Shown here in pieces: positions 1 through 8,380 of a DNA stretch of 55,213 bases. The stretch is from positions 1 through 55,213 of the forward strand of contig CALLIL010000103.1 in NCBI GenBank assembly GCA_938009755.1, in the 5' to 3' direction. This stretch comes from an uncultured Marinomonas sp. GTDB lineage: Bacteria > Pseudomonadota > Gammaproteobacteria > Pseudomonadales > Marinomonadaceae. Position numbers and translations under genes: made by a program. How positions within the stretch are numbered: the first letter of the stretch is position 1; every line of letters begins with the position of its first letter. Under the pieces are notes generated by a model. It was not told the DNA's origin. It was given only the letters and a program-made list of their open reading frames with translations, and searched no databases.

Positions 1-73
1 AAAATTATGGTTTGGAAATAAAAAGCGCCAGAGAAGCCATCAAAATTATGGTTTGGAAATAAAAAGCGCCAGA
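1..73. repeat. Two direct copies of a 32-bp repeat at the window edge
   Basis: Positions 1-32 and 42-73 are identical over 32 bases, beginning AAAATTATGGTTTGGAAATA and ending AAAAGCGCCAGA. They are separated by 9 bases, so the period is 41. The period is not a multiple of three, which argues against a coding repeat. The first copy starts at the first base of the window, so more copies could lie to the left. No function is assigned. Confidence 0.9.
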
Positions 74-228
74 ACGAATAAGATTTATGTTCCATGTTAA
101 TTTTTCTAATAACCTGATAGGGGTTCATCAATTTATTAGCCCAAAACCTTATCATTTTTTAAAAATAGAATAATTACCGTCATAAAGTTCTCATAAACGT
201 TCCTTTCGCGTCTTGTGGAAACATCTCT
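74..228. other. Non-coding stretch upstream of the bet promoter
   Basis: AT-rich sequence with no open frame that resembles a protein, no clear terminator hairpin and no RNA gene that I recognise. Together with the edge repeats and the promoter it fills the 360 bases before betB. Confidence 0.5.
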
Positions 229-285
229 CTGACATCGCACCTTAAATATGTGTACAATTATTTTTATTAAACGCCTGTTTAATAA
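229..285 (+). promoter_or_regulatory. betBA promoter with palindromic operator (BetI-like)
   Basis: A sigma-70 promoter is visible: CTGACA at 229-234, an 18-base spacer, and TACAAT at 253-258. A perfect inverted repeat follows at 264-285, with arms TTATTAAAC and GTTTAATAA around a 4-base centre. It sits on the expected transcription start, which is where a repressor would block initiation. In enterobacteria the TetR-family repressor BetI controls bet genes from a palindrome between betT and betI. No betI lies in this window, so the link to BetI is an inference from position and symmetry. Confidence 0.7.
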
Positions 286-360
286 CGGCGAGAAAAGAAA
301 CGAACTCTAACAGTTTTAGAGAACAAGACTTCCATTGATATGCGAATAAGAGGTTCAACC

Positions 361-1818
361 ATGGCACATCAGCAGCAATACATTCACGGTCGTTATCATG
401 CTTCAACAAGCGGAGAACATTTTGAAACCATTAACCCAGCGAACGGTGAAGTCATTGCGACGGTTGAACACGCAGGTCAAGCTGAGTTAGATGCCGCCGT
501 AGAATCGGCTAAGAAAGGCCAGCAAGTGTGGGCAGCAATGACGCCTGTTGAACGTGGTCGCATTCTTAAAAAAGCGGCAGAATTACTTCGTGAAAACAAC
601 GAAGAGCTTGCTCGTCTAGAAGTTTTGGACACTGGTAAGCCTTTACAAGAAGCTATTTGTGTAGACATTGAAACGGGCGCTGATGTCATTGAATATTACG
701 CTGGTCTGACTGACAAAATCCAAGGTGAATATCAAGATCTTGGTAATGGCAATTTCTTTTATACACGCCGTGAGCCGCTAGGCATTTGTGCTGGTATCGG
801 TGCATGGAATTACCCAATTCAAATCGCTATGTGGAAATCTGGCCCTGCCTTGGCGGCTGGTAACGCAATGATTTTCAAACCTTCTGAAGAAACACCATTA
901 ACAGCACTTAAGCTGGCTGAAATATACACGCAAGCAGGATTGCCTGATGGTGTTTTCAATGTCATTCAAGGTGATGGCCGCACTGGTCAAATGATCACTG
1001 CACACCCAGAAATCGACAAAGTGTCTTTCACTGGTGAAGTAGGCACAGGCAAAAAAGTCATGGCCGCTTCCGCTCAAACATTAAAAGACGTGACAATGGA
1101 ATTAGGTGGTAAATCGCCTATGATTATTTTTCCTGACATGCCCGTTGATCAAGCAGTTTCGGCAGCGATGTTGGCAAACTTCTACACACAAGGCGAAGTG
1201 TGTACAAACGGCACGCGAGTTTTTGTTCACGCCGATATGATGGACGCCTTCACCAAAGAATTAAAAACACGCACCGAAGCCATGATCATTGGCGACCCAA
1301 TGGATATGAATACACAAGTTGGCGCGTTGATCTCAAAAGATCATATGGGCAAGGTATTGGGCTATATTGAAGCTGCGAAAAACGCAGGTGCAACCTTGTT
1401 ATGCGGTGGTTATCAAGTGACAGAAAATGGTTTAGATAAAGGTGCCTTTGTCGCGCCGACTGTTTTCACAAATTGCACCGACGATATGCCACAAGTGCAA
1501 GATGAAATTTTTGGCCCTGTGATGTCTGTATTGAGCTTCACTGATGAAGACGAAGTAATCAAACGCGCCAATGACACTAAGTTAGGCTTGGCCGCTGGTG
1601 TTTTCACAAAAGACTTTGCTCGTGCGCACCGCGTAATCAACCAAATGCAAGCGGGTATTTGTTGGATCAATGCGTGGGGCGCATCACCTGCTGAAATGCC
1701 AGTAGGTGGTTACAAAGAGTCTGGTATTGGCCGTGAAAATGGTATTGATACCTTATATCACTACACACAGAACAAGAGTGTGTTTGTTGATCTTAACGAT
1801 ATTGAAAGCGCTTACTAA
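361..1818 (+). CDS. betB: Betaine aldehyde dehydrogenase
   Basis: Cytoplasmic NAD(P)-dependent enzyme of the aldehyde dehydrogenase superfamily that oxidises betaine aldehyde to the osmoprotectant glycine betaine. The product has 485 residues (E. coli BetB has 490). The catalytic cysteine is Cys281 in EVCTNG and the general base is Glu247 in MELGGK; the cofactor-loop motif FTGEVGTGK and the substrate-side WNYP segment are present. An upstream in-frame ATG at 340 exists, but the ATG at 361 is preceded by AAGAGG at good spacing and gives the family's usual N-terminus, so 361 is preferred. betA follows after 28 bases with the same orientation, which indicates one osmoregulated operon under the palindromic operator upstream. 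Confidence 0.95.
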   Translation: MAHQQQYIHGRYHASTSGEHFETINPANGEVIATVEHAGQAELDAAVESAKKGQQVWAAMTPVERGRILKKAAELLRENNEELARLEVLDTGKPLQEAICVDIETGADVIEYYAGLTDKIQGEYQDLGNGNFFYTRREPLGICAGIGAWNYPIQIAMWKSGPALAAGNAMIFKPSEETPLTALKLAEIYTQAGLPDGVFNVIQGDGRTGQMITAHPEIDKVSFTGEVGTGKKVMAASAQTLKDVTMELGGKSPMIIFPDMPVDQAVSAAMLANFYTQGEVCTNGTRVFVHADMMDAFTKELKTRTEAMIIGDPMDMNTQVGALISKDHMGKVLGYIEAAKNAGATLLCGGYQVTENGLDKGAFVAPTVFTNCTDDMPQVQDEIFGPVMSVLSFTDEDEVIKRANDTKLGLAAGVFTKDFARAHRVINQMQAGICWINAWGASPAEMPVGGYKESGIGRENGIDTLYHYTQNKSVFVDLNDIESAY

Positions 1819-1846
1819 GTAAGGCTCGCATCAAAAGGAATAAGTT

Positions 1847-3514
1847 ATGACAAACGAAACATACGATTACGTCATCGTTGGCGCTGGTTCCGCCGGTTGC
1901 GTACTCGCTGACCGATTAACAGAAAGTGGCGAGCATAACGTCTTGTTGCTTGAAATGGGCGGCACAGACAAAAGCATTTTCATTCAAATGCCAACCGCCT
2001 TGTCTTACCCAATGAACACAGAAAAATACGCTTGGCAGTTCCATACTGACAAGGAACCTGGGTTAGATGGACGAGAAATGCATTGTCCACGAGGCAAAGT
2101 ATTAGGCGGCTCTTCTTCTATCAACGGCATGGTTTATGTTCGCGGCCACGCGTGTGACTTTGATCAATGGGAAGAAAACGGTGCAAAAGGCTGGAACTAC
2201 CAAACTTGCCTACCTTACTTCAAAAAAGCAGAGTCTTGGAAAGGCGGTGCTGATACGTATCGCGGTGGTGACGGTCCATTGTCTACCAATAACGGCAACG
2301 ACATGACCTACAATCCACTTTATCAAGCCTTTATTGATGCGGGCAACGAAGCCGGATATGGTGAAACGGCGGATTATAACGGTCATCGCCAAGAAGGCTT
2401 TGGTCCGATGCACATGACAGTGAAAAATGGTGTTCGTGCATCTACGTCAAACGCTTATTTACGTCGCGCTATGACACGCTCAAACCTGACATTAAAAACA
2501 GGCGTATTGAGCCATAAAGTCATTTTTGAGGGCAAGAAAGCGATCGGCATTGAGTTCAGTAAAAAAGGCCAAACTCAGCAAGTAAACGCCCGTAAAGAGG
2601 TCATTCTTTCGGCGGGTTCAGTCGGTTCTCCTCAGTTGCTGCAATTATCTGGTGTGGGCCCAAAAGACGTATTAGAAAAAGCTGGTGTACCTGTGATTCA
2701 CGAACTACCAGGTGTGGGCGAAAACTTACAAGACCACTTGGAAGTCTACTTCCAATATAAGTGTAAGTCTCCTGTCACGCTAAACGGTAAGTTAGACTTG
2801 ATTAGCAAAGGCTTGATTGGGACGCGCTGGATTCTATTCAAATCAGGCTTAGGCGCAACAAACCATTTTGAATCGTGCGGTTTTATTCGTTCTCGTGCGG
2901 GTTTGAAGTGGCCAAATATTCAATATCACTTTTTGCCAGCGGCGATGCGCTACGACGGTCAAGCCGCCTTTGAAGGTCATGGTTTCCAAGTGCATGTTGG
3001 CCCAAATAAACCAGAAAGTCGTGGTAAATTATGGATTGAATCCGCTGATCCTGCTGCCAAGCCGCGCATCTTGTTCAACTACATTTCTACTGAACAAGAC
3101 AAGCAAGATTGGCGCGATACCATTCGCTTGACTCGCGAAGTGCTTCAGCAATCCGCTTTAGACGCTTACCGAGGCGATGAAATCCAGCCAGGCATGAATG
3201 TTCAAAGCGATGAAGAAATCGATCAGTGGGTGAAAGAAAACGTAGAAAGTGCGTATCACCCATCTTGTACCTGTAAGATGGGTGACGATAACGACCCAAT
3301 GGCGGTATTGGATGAAACTTGCCAAGTACGAGGCCTTGAAGGCTTACGTGTCGTAGATTCTTCTATTTTCCCAACGATCACAAACGGTAACTTGAACGCA
3401 CCAACCATTATGGTTGCTGAAAAAGCCGCAGATATGATTTTAGGAAAAGAAGCGTTACCAAGCTTAGACGCCCCTGTTTGGATTCACCCTGAGTACGAAA
3501 CCAAACAACGTTAG
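1847..3514 (+). CDS. betA: Choline dehydrogenase
   Basis: FAD-dependent GMC-family oxidoreductase that oxidises choline to betaine aldehyde at the inner membrane; BetB then completes the route to glycine betaine. The 555-residue length matches E. coli BetA. The Rossmann FAD motif VGAGSAGC is at residues 11-18, the GMC signature with [18 protein letters not shown] follows near residue 85, and the active-site His471 lies in [10 protein letters not shown]. The C-terminal [19 protein letters not shown] block is typical of GMC enzymes. A Shine-Dalgarno AAGGAA lies before the ATG. A strong terminator hairpin 22 bases after the stop ends the operon. No betT or betI transporter/regulator gene is present on this side. 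Confidence 0.95.
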   Translation: MTNETYDYVIVGAGSAGCVLADRLTESGEHNVLLLEMGGTDKSIFIQMPTALSYPMNTEKYAWQFHTDKEPGLDGREMHCPRGKVLGGSSSINGMVYVRGHACDFDQWEENGAKGWNYQTCLPYFKKAESWKGGADTYRGGDGPLSTNNGNDMTYNPLYQAFIDAGNEAGYGETADYNGHRQEGFGPMHMTVKNGVRASTSNAYLRRAMTRSNLTLKTGVLSHKVIFEGKKAIGIEFSKKGQTQQVNARKEVILSAGSVGSPQLLQLSGVGPKDVLEKAGVPVIHELPGVGENLQDHLEVYFQYKCKSPVTLNGKLDLISKGLIGTRWILFKSGLGATNHFESCGFIRSRAGLKWPNIQYHFLPAAMRYDGQAAFEGHGFQVHVGPNKPESRGKLWIESADPAAKPRILFNYISTEQDKQDWRDTIRLTREVLQQSALDAYRGDEIQPGMNVQSDEEIDQWVKENVESAYHPSCTCKMGDDNDPMAVLDETCQVRGLEGLRVVDSSIFPTITNGNLNAPTIMVAEKAADMILGKEALPSLDAPVWIHPEYETKQR

Positions 3515-3535
3515 TCGCAACAGACACTGTCTTTA

Positions 3536-3575
3536 GACATAAAAAAACCAAGCAGTTTGCTTGGTTTTTTATGTC
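3536..3575. terminator. Bidirectional terminator between betA and the DUF6515 gene
   Basis: Long inverted repeat with AACCAAGC and GCTTGGTT around the loop AGTTT, flanked by A and T runs and then GACAT/ATGTC. The T run on each strand lets it serve betBA (plus) and the convergent lipoprotein gene (minus). Confidence 0.9.
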
Positions 3576-3587
3576 AGGATCTAAGGC

Positions 3588-3974
3588 TTATGTTTCGCCA
3601 TTTTCCAATGGTTCGGCAATCACGCGATATTGGTCACGATCAGGATCAAAGCGATACCAAACACCTTTCGATGTATAGTAATCACGCTGATGCCGACGCA
3701 TCACTTTATAATCTCTTGGTAACTCATCAACCCAAAGCCCCGGTCTTGGATTCACAACCACGTAACCTCTAGGCGTATCTCGATAATAGACACCATCGGC
3801 ATAATAAATATGATCGTCTATTCGAGCATGGCGATGAGGCAAATCAGTAAAAATAGAACCGATAGCAACACCGGTTCCAAACATCGCCAATCCGAGTGGA
3901 AAACCGCCCCTCGGGCCTGCACAGCCAGATAAAGTCAAACAAAAACTCAGCACTAGAACAGAACGTGATGCCAT
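3588..3974 (-). CDS. DUF6515-like lipoprotein
   Basis: Predicted lipoprotein of 128 residues. It opens with MASRSVLVLSFCLTLSGCAG, a lipoprotein signal peptide with lipobox LSGC. The mature part is rich in repeated Tyr-Tyr/Gly units (IYYADGVYYRDTPRGYVVV, then DYYTSKGVWYRF) and a Pro-Gly-Leu segment, the pattern I associate with the DUF6515 family, whose biochemical role is unknown. The frame could open 10 codons earlier, but the ATG at 3974 has GAGGG upstream and starts directly on the signal peptide. It lies 10 bases after the EF-hand gene and is probably co-transcribed with it under BaeR control, which suggests an envelope-stress role. Confidence 0.7.
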   Translation of the reverse strand: MASRSVLVLSFCLTLSGCAGPRGGFPLGLAMFGTGVAIGSIFTDLPHRHARIDDHIYYADGVYYRDTPRGYVVVNPRPGLWVDELPRDYKVMRRHQRDYYTSKGVWYRFDPDRDQYRVIAEPLENGET

Positions 3975-3984
3975 TACACATCCC

Positions 3985-4263
3985 TCACTTCTCTCTAGAT
4001 TCATCTCTTGGTGGATGATTCGGAGGCTCAGGCAATTCGTCTTCTGTTAATGAGCCACTGCTGTCTTTATCAAAGCGATCAAAGTCATTTTCTAATGGCC
4101 CTCTCACTTCGTCTTTCGTTAAAACGCCATCGCCATTTATATCAAGTTGTTCAAAAGATGGCGGCTCTCTTGGCGGTTGTTCTGCCAAACTTTGAGCAGA
4201 AAAAAGTGCCAAGGTTACCGTCGTGATAAGAGGTAAACACAGAGTGGATAACACTGCTTTCAT
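3985..4263 (-). CDS. Secreted EF-hand calcium-binding protein
   Basis: Small exported protein of 92 residues. The first 26 or so residues form a signal peptide ending in SLA-EQ. Two EF-hand loops follow: DINGDGVLTKDE and DKDSSGSLTEDE, each with the acidic residues at loop positions 1, 3, 5 and 12 expected for calcium coordination. The start at 4263 is chosen because GGAAGGAC precedes it and because an earlier in-frame ATG adds only non-signal residues. It is the first gene after baeR and has its own promoter with a BaeR-like box. The role is not known; calcium sensing or envelope protection is inference. Confidence 0.75.
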   Translation of the reverse strand: MKAVLSTLCLPLITTVTLALFSAQSLAEQPPREPPSFEQLDINGDGVLTKDEVRGPLENDFDRFDKDSSGSLTEDELPEPPNHPPRDESREK

Positions 4264-4314
4264 ATTGTCCTTCCTTACGCATAAACACATTTAAGTAACA
4301 TGATTTAGACTCAA

Positions 4315-4351
4315 AGTATAAAAGGGCAATTTGTATTCAATATGGAGAAAA
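4315..4351 (-). promoter_or_regulatory. BaeR-like box and promoter for the EF-hand/DUF6515 pair
   Basis: Read on the minus strand, TTTTCTCCATATTGAA occupies 4351-4336, followed by a TATACT -10 element at 4320-4315. The E. coli BaeR box described by Nishino and colleagues is TTTTTCTCCATDATTGGC; ten consecutive bases (TTTTCTCCAT) match. There is no good -35 hexamer, as expected for an activated promoter. The box begins just past the baeR stop codon. Confidence 0.65.
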
Positions 4352-4354
4352 CGC

Positions 4355-5035
4355 TTACACAGCGTCAAACTTATAGCCCACTCCATAGACAGATTTGATG
4401 CAATCTAAAGCCGGTTCGATCTCCATGAGTTTACGACGCAAATTTTTCACATGACTGTCGATTGCGCGATCGGCCACAACGCGATGATCTGAATAAACAT
4501 GATTCATCAACTGATCACGGCTGTAGATCTTGCCACTGTTTTTGTACAAAAACGCTAGGATACGAAACTCTGTCGCGGTAAGAGAAACACGTTCTCTTTG
4601 ATATGTAACCGCCATTGCCAATTCATCGACCACCAAACCACTGTGATGAACATCCAAGGCTTTATCATTACGACGCAAGATATTTTTCGCTCTCACAATC
4701 ACTTCTCGAGTGCTGTATGGCTTACAAATATAATCGTCTGCGCCCAGTTCCAGTCCAATTAAACGGTCGATCTCTTCTATCTTTGCCGTGGCCATCATCA
4801 CAGGCACTGCACTAAAAGTACGGATTTCACGATAAATATCCAAACCATTTTTATTCGGTAACATCAGGTCCAAGATAATCAGATCCGGTTGCACTTCTTT
4901 TACGAAGTTCACCACCAGCGCGCCATCACTGAGACTGTGTGCAGTAAAGCCTGCGTGCTCGATGTACTCACACAAAATGGCGGATAATGTTGGCTCATCT
5001 TCCACCACCAATATGGATTTTTTAATGTCTGTCAT
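4355..5035 (-). CDS. baeR: OmpR-family response regulator, BaeR-like
   Basis: DNA-binding response regulator of 226 residues. The receiver domain (residues 7-120) has the acidic pair Glu12-Asp13, phospho-acceptor Asp56 in LIILDLMLP, and Lys in DDYICKPYS. The C-terminal half is a winged helix of the Trans_Reg_C type. The segments MATAKIEEIDRLIGLELGADDYICKPYS and DRAIDSHVKNLRRKL are very close to what I recall for E. coli BaeR. It overlaps baeS by 4 bases (ATGA), so the two are translationally coupled. BaeR activates efflux and envelope-protection genes in enterobacteria; here the adjacent EF-hand gene looks like a target. Positions of long motifs are given from memory of the family. Confidence 0.85.
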   Translation of the reverse strand: MTDIKKSILVVEDEPTLSAILCEYIEHAGFTAHSLSDGALVVNFVKEVQPDLIILDLMLPNKNGLDIYREIRTFSAVPVMMATAKIEEIDRLIGLELGADDYICKPYSTREVIVRAKNILRRNDKALDVHHSGLVVDELAMAVTYQRERVSLTATEFRILAFLYKNSGKIYSRDQLMNHVYSDHRVVADRAIDSHVKNLRRKLMEIEPALDCIKSVYGVGYKFDAV

Positions 5036-6591
5036 ACTCTGCTCTTCTTTAATCTAACTTCAATCGCCAAGCCACCTAAGGCCGACACTTCTGCGACAAT
5101 GTCACCGCCATGCATGACGACGATATTTTTACCGATCGACAACCCCAAACCTGAGCCGCCATGCTCTCTACTACGGGATTGATCTACACGATACAAACGC
5201 TCAAAGAGCTTAGGAAGATGCTCTTCGTCTACACTTGGTGCCGAGTCTTCCACTCGAAGTACGGCGTCATCACCTTCCTCTGTGATCGACACTAATATGT
5301 CACCTGGTGCATCGGTATAACGCAAGCTGTTTTCTAGCAAGTTTAGAAGCAATTGCCCTAGAGTTTTCTCATCCCCTTCAATCAACAAAGGCGTCGCTTG
5401 TTTGTTAAACACAAAGCCTAAGCCTTTTTGCTCCATTCTGTGCTCACATTGATTAATCACCATTTCTACAAGCGGTATAAGATCCAATGTTTGAATGTCT
5501 GTCTGATACACGCCAGAATCAGTTTTAGACAATAGATACAAATCATCCACCAGCCTTCCCAGCCCCATTACTTGATGATGCATCGCGTCGACTCTTTCAT
5601 CACTGGCTTGGCGAACGCCATCTTGTATGGCTTCGAGTTCGCTGCGCAATACCGCAATCGGCGTACGTAACTCATGGGAGATATCAACCAACCACTGCTC
5701 ACGGCTATTTTTCTGTTGCTTTAAACTGCTAACTAAAGATTGAAACGTGTCAGAAAGTTCACTGAATTCGTCATTACTTTTCACTTCAAAAGTAACGTCA
5801 TAGTTGCCTTCTGATAACGCCGCCGCGCCTTTTTTCAGTTGTTTTAACGGCAACAAAAAATGCCTTACCAAAAACAAAGCCACTAACAATGACGCTAAAC
5901 CAGACAAACACACAAACCACAAAATGTTCGATTGCTGCTGCGCGTAAAATTGCGTCACAATTGGGCCTTGCAATAAGTTCTTCTGCTGAAAAACAAGCCA
6001 ACCGACAAGCGCATCATTCTGCATGATTGGCGTTTCATGCCATTCATCAAGGTCACTGTCTTTATCGATTGGACGAGAACCAATCACCCAATGATGCTCT
6101 GTATCGGCCAAATAAATACGATGGCTAATCGGTGCCAATTCTTCGCGGTTTCGAATGCTGTCTTGCGATGGCCAGCTGTCGAAGTTTGGCTTTTCTCTTT
6201 CATCAAATCGACGATCAAAAGTCGGTCGTTCGCCTTCTCTTGATCTACTATCTATGTCAAGTCGTCGATCAAAATTAAATTGCTCTAGATTGGGCCGCCG
6301 AAAGCCAGCTGGCCCCAGGTTTTCAGGCAAAGGAAACGCCATACCCGCTTCTTCAAAGGCGTCTCGCCATATTACTGGATCTTGTTGTACCGCCTGCCAA
6401 CCATGTTGATCTGAATAATATTCCGACACGATAGAAGACAATTGCGTGATTTTTTCTCGCTCTTGTTGATTCAAATATTCCTGAAAGCCAGATTTAAAAC
6501 TGTAACCAATCGACAGTGCCATGCTGGCCACCAGCACAATGCTGGTGACAAAAAGAGAGACAAATAACTTGGTAAAAATAGGAATACGCAC
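5032..6591 (-). CDS. baeS: Sensor histidine kinase, BaeS-like
   Basis: Inner-membrane sensor kinase of 519 residues, about 50 longer than E. coli BaeS. It has a first membrane segment (about 8-28), a large periplasmic domain, a second membrane segment (about 225-246), a HAMP domain, a HisKA domain with phospho-acceptor His306 in DISHELRTP, and an ATPase domain with the N-box NLLENSLRY and G2 motif GGSGLGLSI. The HisKA segment ELEAIQDGVR is characteristic of BaeS. The periplasmic part contains an unusual Arg/Asp/Phe-rich stretch (roughly residues 97-150) with repeated FDRR units, which may account for the extra length. A BaeR-like box lies in its promoter, suggesting autoregulation. Confidence 0.85.
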   Translation of the reverse strand: MRIPIFTKLFVSLFVTSIVLVASMALSIGYSFKSGFQEYLNQQEREKITQLSSIVSEYYSDQHGWQAVQQDPVIWRDAFEEAGMAFPLPENLGPAGFRRPNLEQFNFDRRLDIDSRSREGERPTFDRRFDEREKPNFDSWPSQDSIRNREELAPISHRIYLADTEHHWVIGSRPIDKDSDLDEWHETPIMQNDALVGWLVFQQKNLLQGPIVTQFYAQQQSNILWFVCLSGLASLLVALFLVRHFLLPLKQLKKGAAALSEGNYDVTFEVKSNDEFSELSDTFQSLVSSLKQQKNSREQWLVDISHELRTPIAVLRSELEAIQDGVRQASDERVDAMHHQVMGLGRLVDDLYLLSKTDSGVYQTDIQTLDLIPLVEMVINQCEHRMEQKGLGFVFNKQATPLLIEGDEKTLGQLLLNLLENSLRYTDAPGDILVSITEEGDDAVLRVEDSAPSVDEEHLPKLFERLYRVDQSRSREHGGSGLGLSIGKNIVVMHGGDIVAEVSALGGLAIEVRLKKSRV

Positions 6592-6656
6592 GGTTCGTCC
6601 TTCCGCTTATTCAAACAAAGACGTGATCACGACAACCAAGCCGAATAAAAAGACAC

Positions 6657-6682
6657 ATAATACCGATGGATTATGGAGAAAA
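6657..6682 (-). promoter_or_regulatory. BaeR-like box and -10 element upstream of baeS
   Basis: On the minus strand TTTTCTCCATAAT occupies 6682-6670, matching 13 bases of the published BaeR box (TTTTTCTCCATDATTGGC). A possible -10 element TATTAT follows at 6662-6657. Compared with the EF-hand promoter, the box is 11 bases closer to the -10, about one helical turn. It lies 25 bases past the stop codon of the zinc peptidase gene. Confidence 0.65.
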
Positions 6683-6707
6683 TATGGTGTTTCAAGTCAA
6701 TACGCCG

Positions 6708-7385
6708 TTAACGTCGAAACCAGCGCCACACAAACAACACCTTAATCAAAGCAGCCGCCACGTAAGTTAACGCAGCGGCCGTTAAAATACGCTTAACCTT
6801 AGGTAAATCTTCCTTAGGCACATAATCACCTTGCGCTAAAATAGGTAAGGCTTTATTAAAACTGGCATCCCACTCTTCAGGCAAAATCGCCACTTGTACC
6901 AATACCGCTAATACCCCAGACAAGCCCACTACAAGAGCGTGCAACGCCACAGCGTAAGGCAAATGTAACACCATAGAAATCACCGGCCACCCAACCAATA
7001 AACCACCAGTAATGCGCTGTAAAATACGTCCTAAGGGCAGATATCGAGAACTTAAACGAGACACAGATTCTTGCTTTTCATGCGCAATAGCATGACCCAC
7101 TTCATGTGCAGCTACCGCGACGGCCGTCAAAGAGCGTCCATTCATGACACTTGGACTCAGACGTACAGCATGATGCCTAAAGTCAAAATGGTCTCTGCCT
7201 TCCTGAGTACTTTCCACTTCAACTTGCTCCAGTTCAAATCGAGTCACTAAATGGCGCGCCAGTTCGCCACCTGTTCCCGCTAAATCAGAGCGCTCTGTTG
7301 CGTATCGTTTTAAGGTAAATTTTACCCAAGCGCTTGGTCCTACGATTAACACCACAACAAGCATAACGACCAAAATCCACAGCAT
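6708..7385 (-). CDS. YugP-type zinc metallopeptidase
   Basis: Predicted membrane-bound metalloprotease of the Zn_peptidase_2 (YugP) family, 225 residues, the usual family length. An N-terminal membrane segment (residues 2-20) is followed by a soluble part with the zincin motif HEVGH in AAHEVGHAIAH near residue 95, then two or three hydrophobic segments in the second half. The substrate is not known for the family. It is co-directional with baeS, with 116 bases between them including a separate promoter, so it need not belong to the same operon. A start further upstream is not available. Confidence 0.8.
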   Translation of the reverse strand: MLWILVVMLVVVLIVGPSAWVKFTLKRYATERSDLAGTGGELARHLVTRFELEQVEVESTQEGRDHFDFRHHAVRLSPSVMNGRSLTAVAVAAHEVGHAIAHEKQESVSRLSSRYLPLGRILQRITGGLLVGWPVISMVLHLPYAVALHALVVGLSGVLAVLVQVAILPEEWDASFNKALPILAQGDYVPKEDLPKVKRILTAAALTYVAAALIKVLFVWRWFRR

Positions 7386-7560
7386 AATGTCAATTTTCTT
7401 CTATATTCATAAATAGTCTTGTCTATCTTATACAAAATAAGGTCTTTGCACTAAATTGAAAACGAAGCCTAAAACACGGCAAAAAGAAATGGTCGATTTT
7501 TTGACCCTGATCCATTTCATCACATACACTGTTATTCATACTTCAAAATAAGAGCGAACA

Positions 7561-8142
7561 ATGAAGAACCCTTTAGTTGGCGTTATTTTAAGCATTTTAA
7601 AAAAGCAGCCCGATGGCATTAGTGAATTCGATATTTTGACTGAGCTAAAACAGAGGTTACCTGAATTCTCTCAGCTCTCAGACGGCCAAAACTTGCAGTT
7701 GTTTCGCCAACACTTCTTGATTATGAATGCCTTGTATCAACTGCAAACCCGTTTATGGCAAGAAGAAAATCTCACCTTAAGTATTTTATCCACTCGCATA
7801 ACCTTATCCCACACTTCTCAAGCCATTCGTTCTGACAGCACCACTTTAAGTGACAGTGTGGACGCCAAACTGGCGGCCTATTACCTCGACTGGAATGAAT
7901 ACGAACACACCGGCACAGAGCAAGTGAAAGAAATGCTGGACGGTTTCTATAAAGGCATCAGTTTAACCGGCGATCGAGACGCCGCTCTGAGCACCTTGGA
8001 GTTTGAATCAAATAACAACCCAAGCAAAACAGACATTAAGCAGCAATATCGCAAGCTGGCTCAACAACATCATCCTGATAGAGGCGGTGACCAAGAAGCG
8101 TTTATCAGCTTAAGAGAGGCTTACGAATATTTAATGCTTTAA
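7561..8142 (+). CDS. DnaJ-related protein with C-terminal J domain
   Basis: Protein of 193 residues with two parts. The N-terminal 130 residues resemble the DNAJ_related domain, a helical region found in marine gammaproteobacteria. The C-terminal part, from about residue 145, is a short J domain with the diagnostic HPD tripeptide in QQHHPDRGGD, followed by the FISLREAYEYL helix. The HPD loop is what stimulates DnaK ATPase, so it is probably a specialised co-chaperone. The J domain ends the protein; no zinc-finger or substrate-binding domains of full DnaJ are present. The start has GAGCGAAC upstream and no competing start nearby. Confidence 0.8.
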   Translation: MKNPLVGVILSILKKQPDGISEFDILTELKQRLPEFSQLSDGQNLQLFRQHFLIMNALYQLQTRLWQEENLTLSILSTRITLSHTSQAIRSDSTTLSDSVDAKLAAYYLDWNEYEHTGTEQVKEMLDGFYKGISLTGDRDAALSTLEFESNNNPSKTDIKQQYRKLAQQHHPDRGGDQEAFISLREAYEYLML

Positions 8143-8147
8143 ACAGT

Positions 8148-8165
8148 AAAGCCTTACAGGCCTTT
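8148..8165 (+). terminator. Weak possible terminator after the DnaJ-related gene
   Basis: AAAGCCT and AGGCCTTT can pair around a 3-base loop with one bulged C, followed only by TTTCTCC. The stem is short, so this is tentative. Confidence 0.35.
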
Positions 8166-8380
8166 CTCCACATACTGCAAAAACCTTTGTTATAAAATGT
8201 AAAATCGCCTCTTTAGCCGTTGCTTTCCCTCCTATAAATACCCAAGATAAATCATCTTCTTTTTTCGTACTTATTCCTAAGCAAAACATCGCAAACAGTA
8301 CGTTTAAGAGTCCGTTTTTATCGTATTAATCGACTGTCACCGTCGACTTCATTTTCAGTATTTTTACAACACGAGCCTTT

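Noticed and set aside
340-360. Earlier ATG for betB adding seven residues
   Set aside because: The extra residues do not fit the family and AAGAGG points to the ATG at 361.
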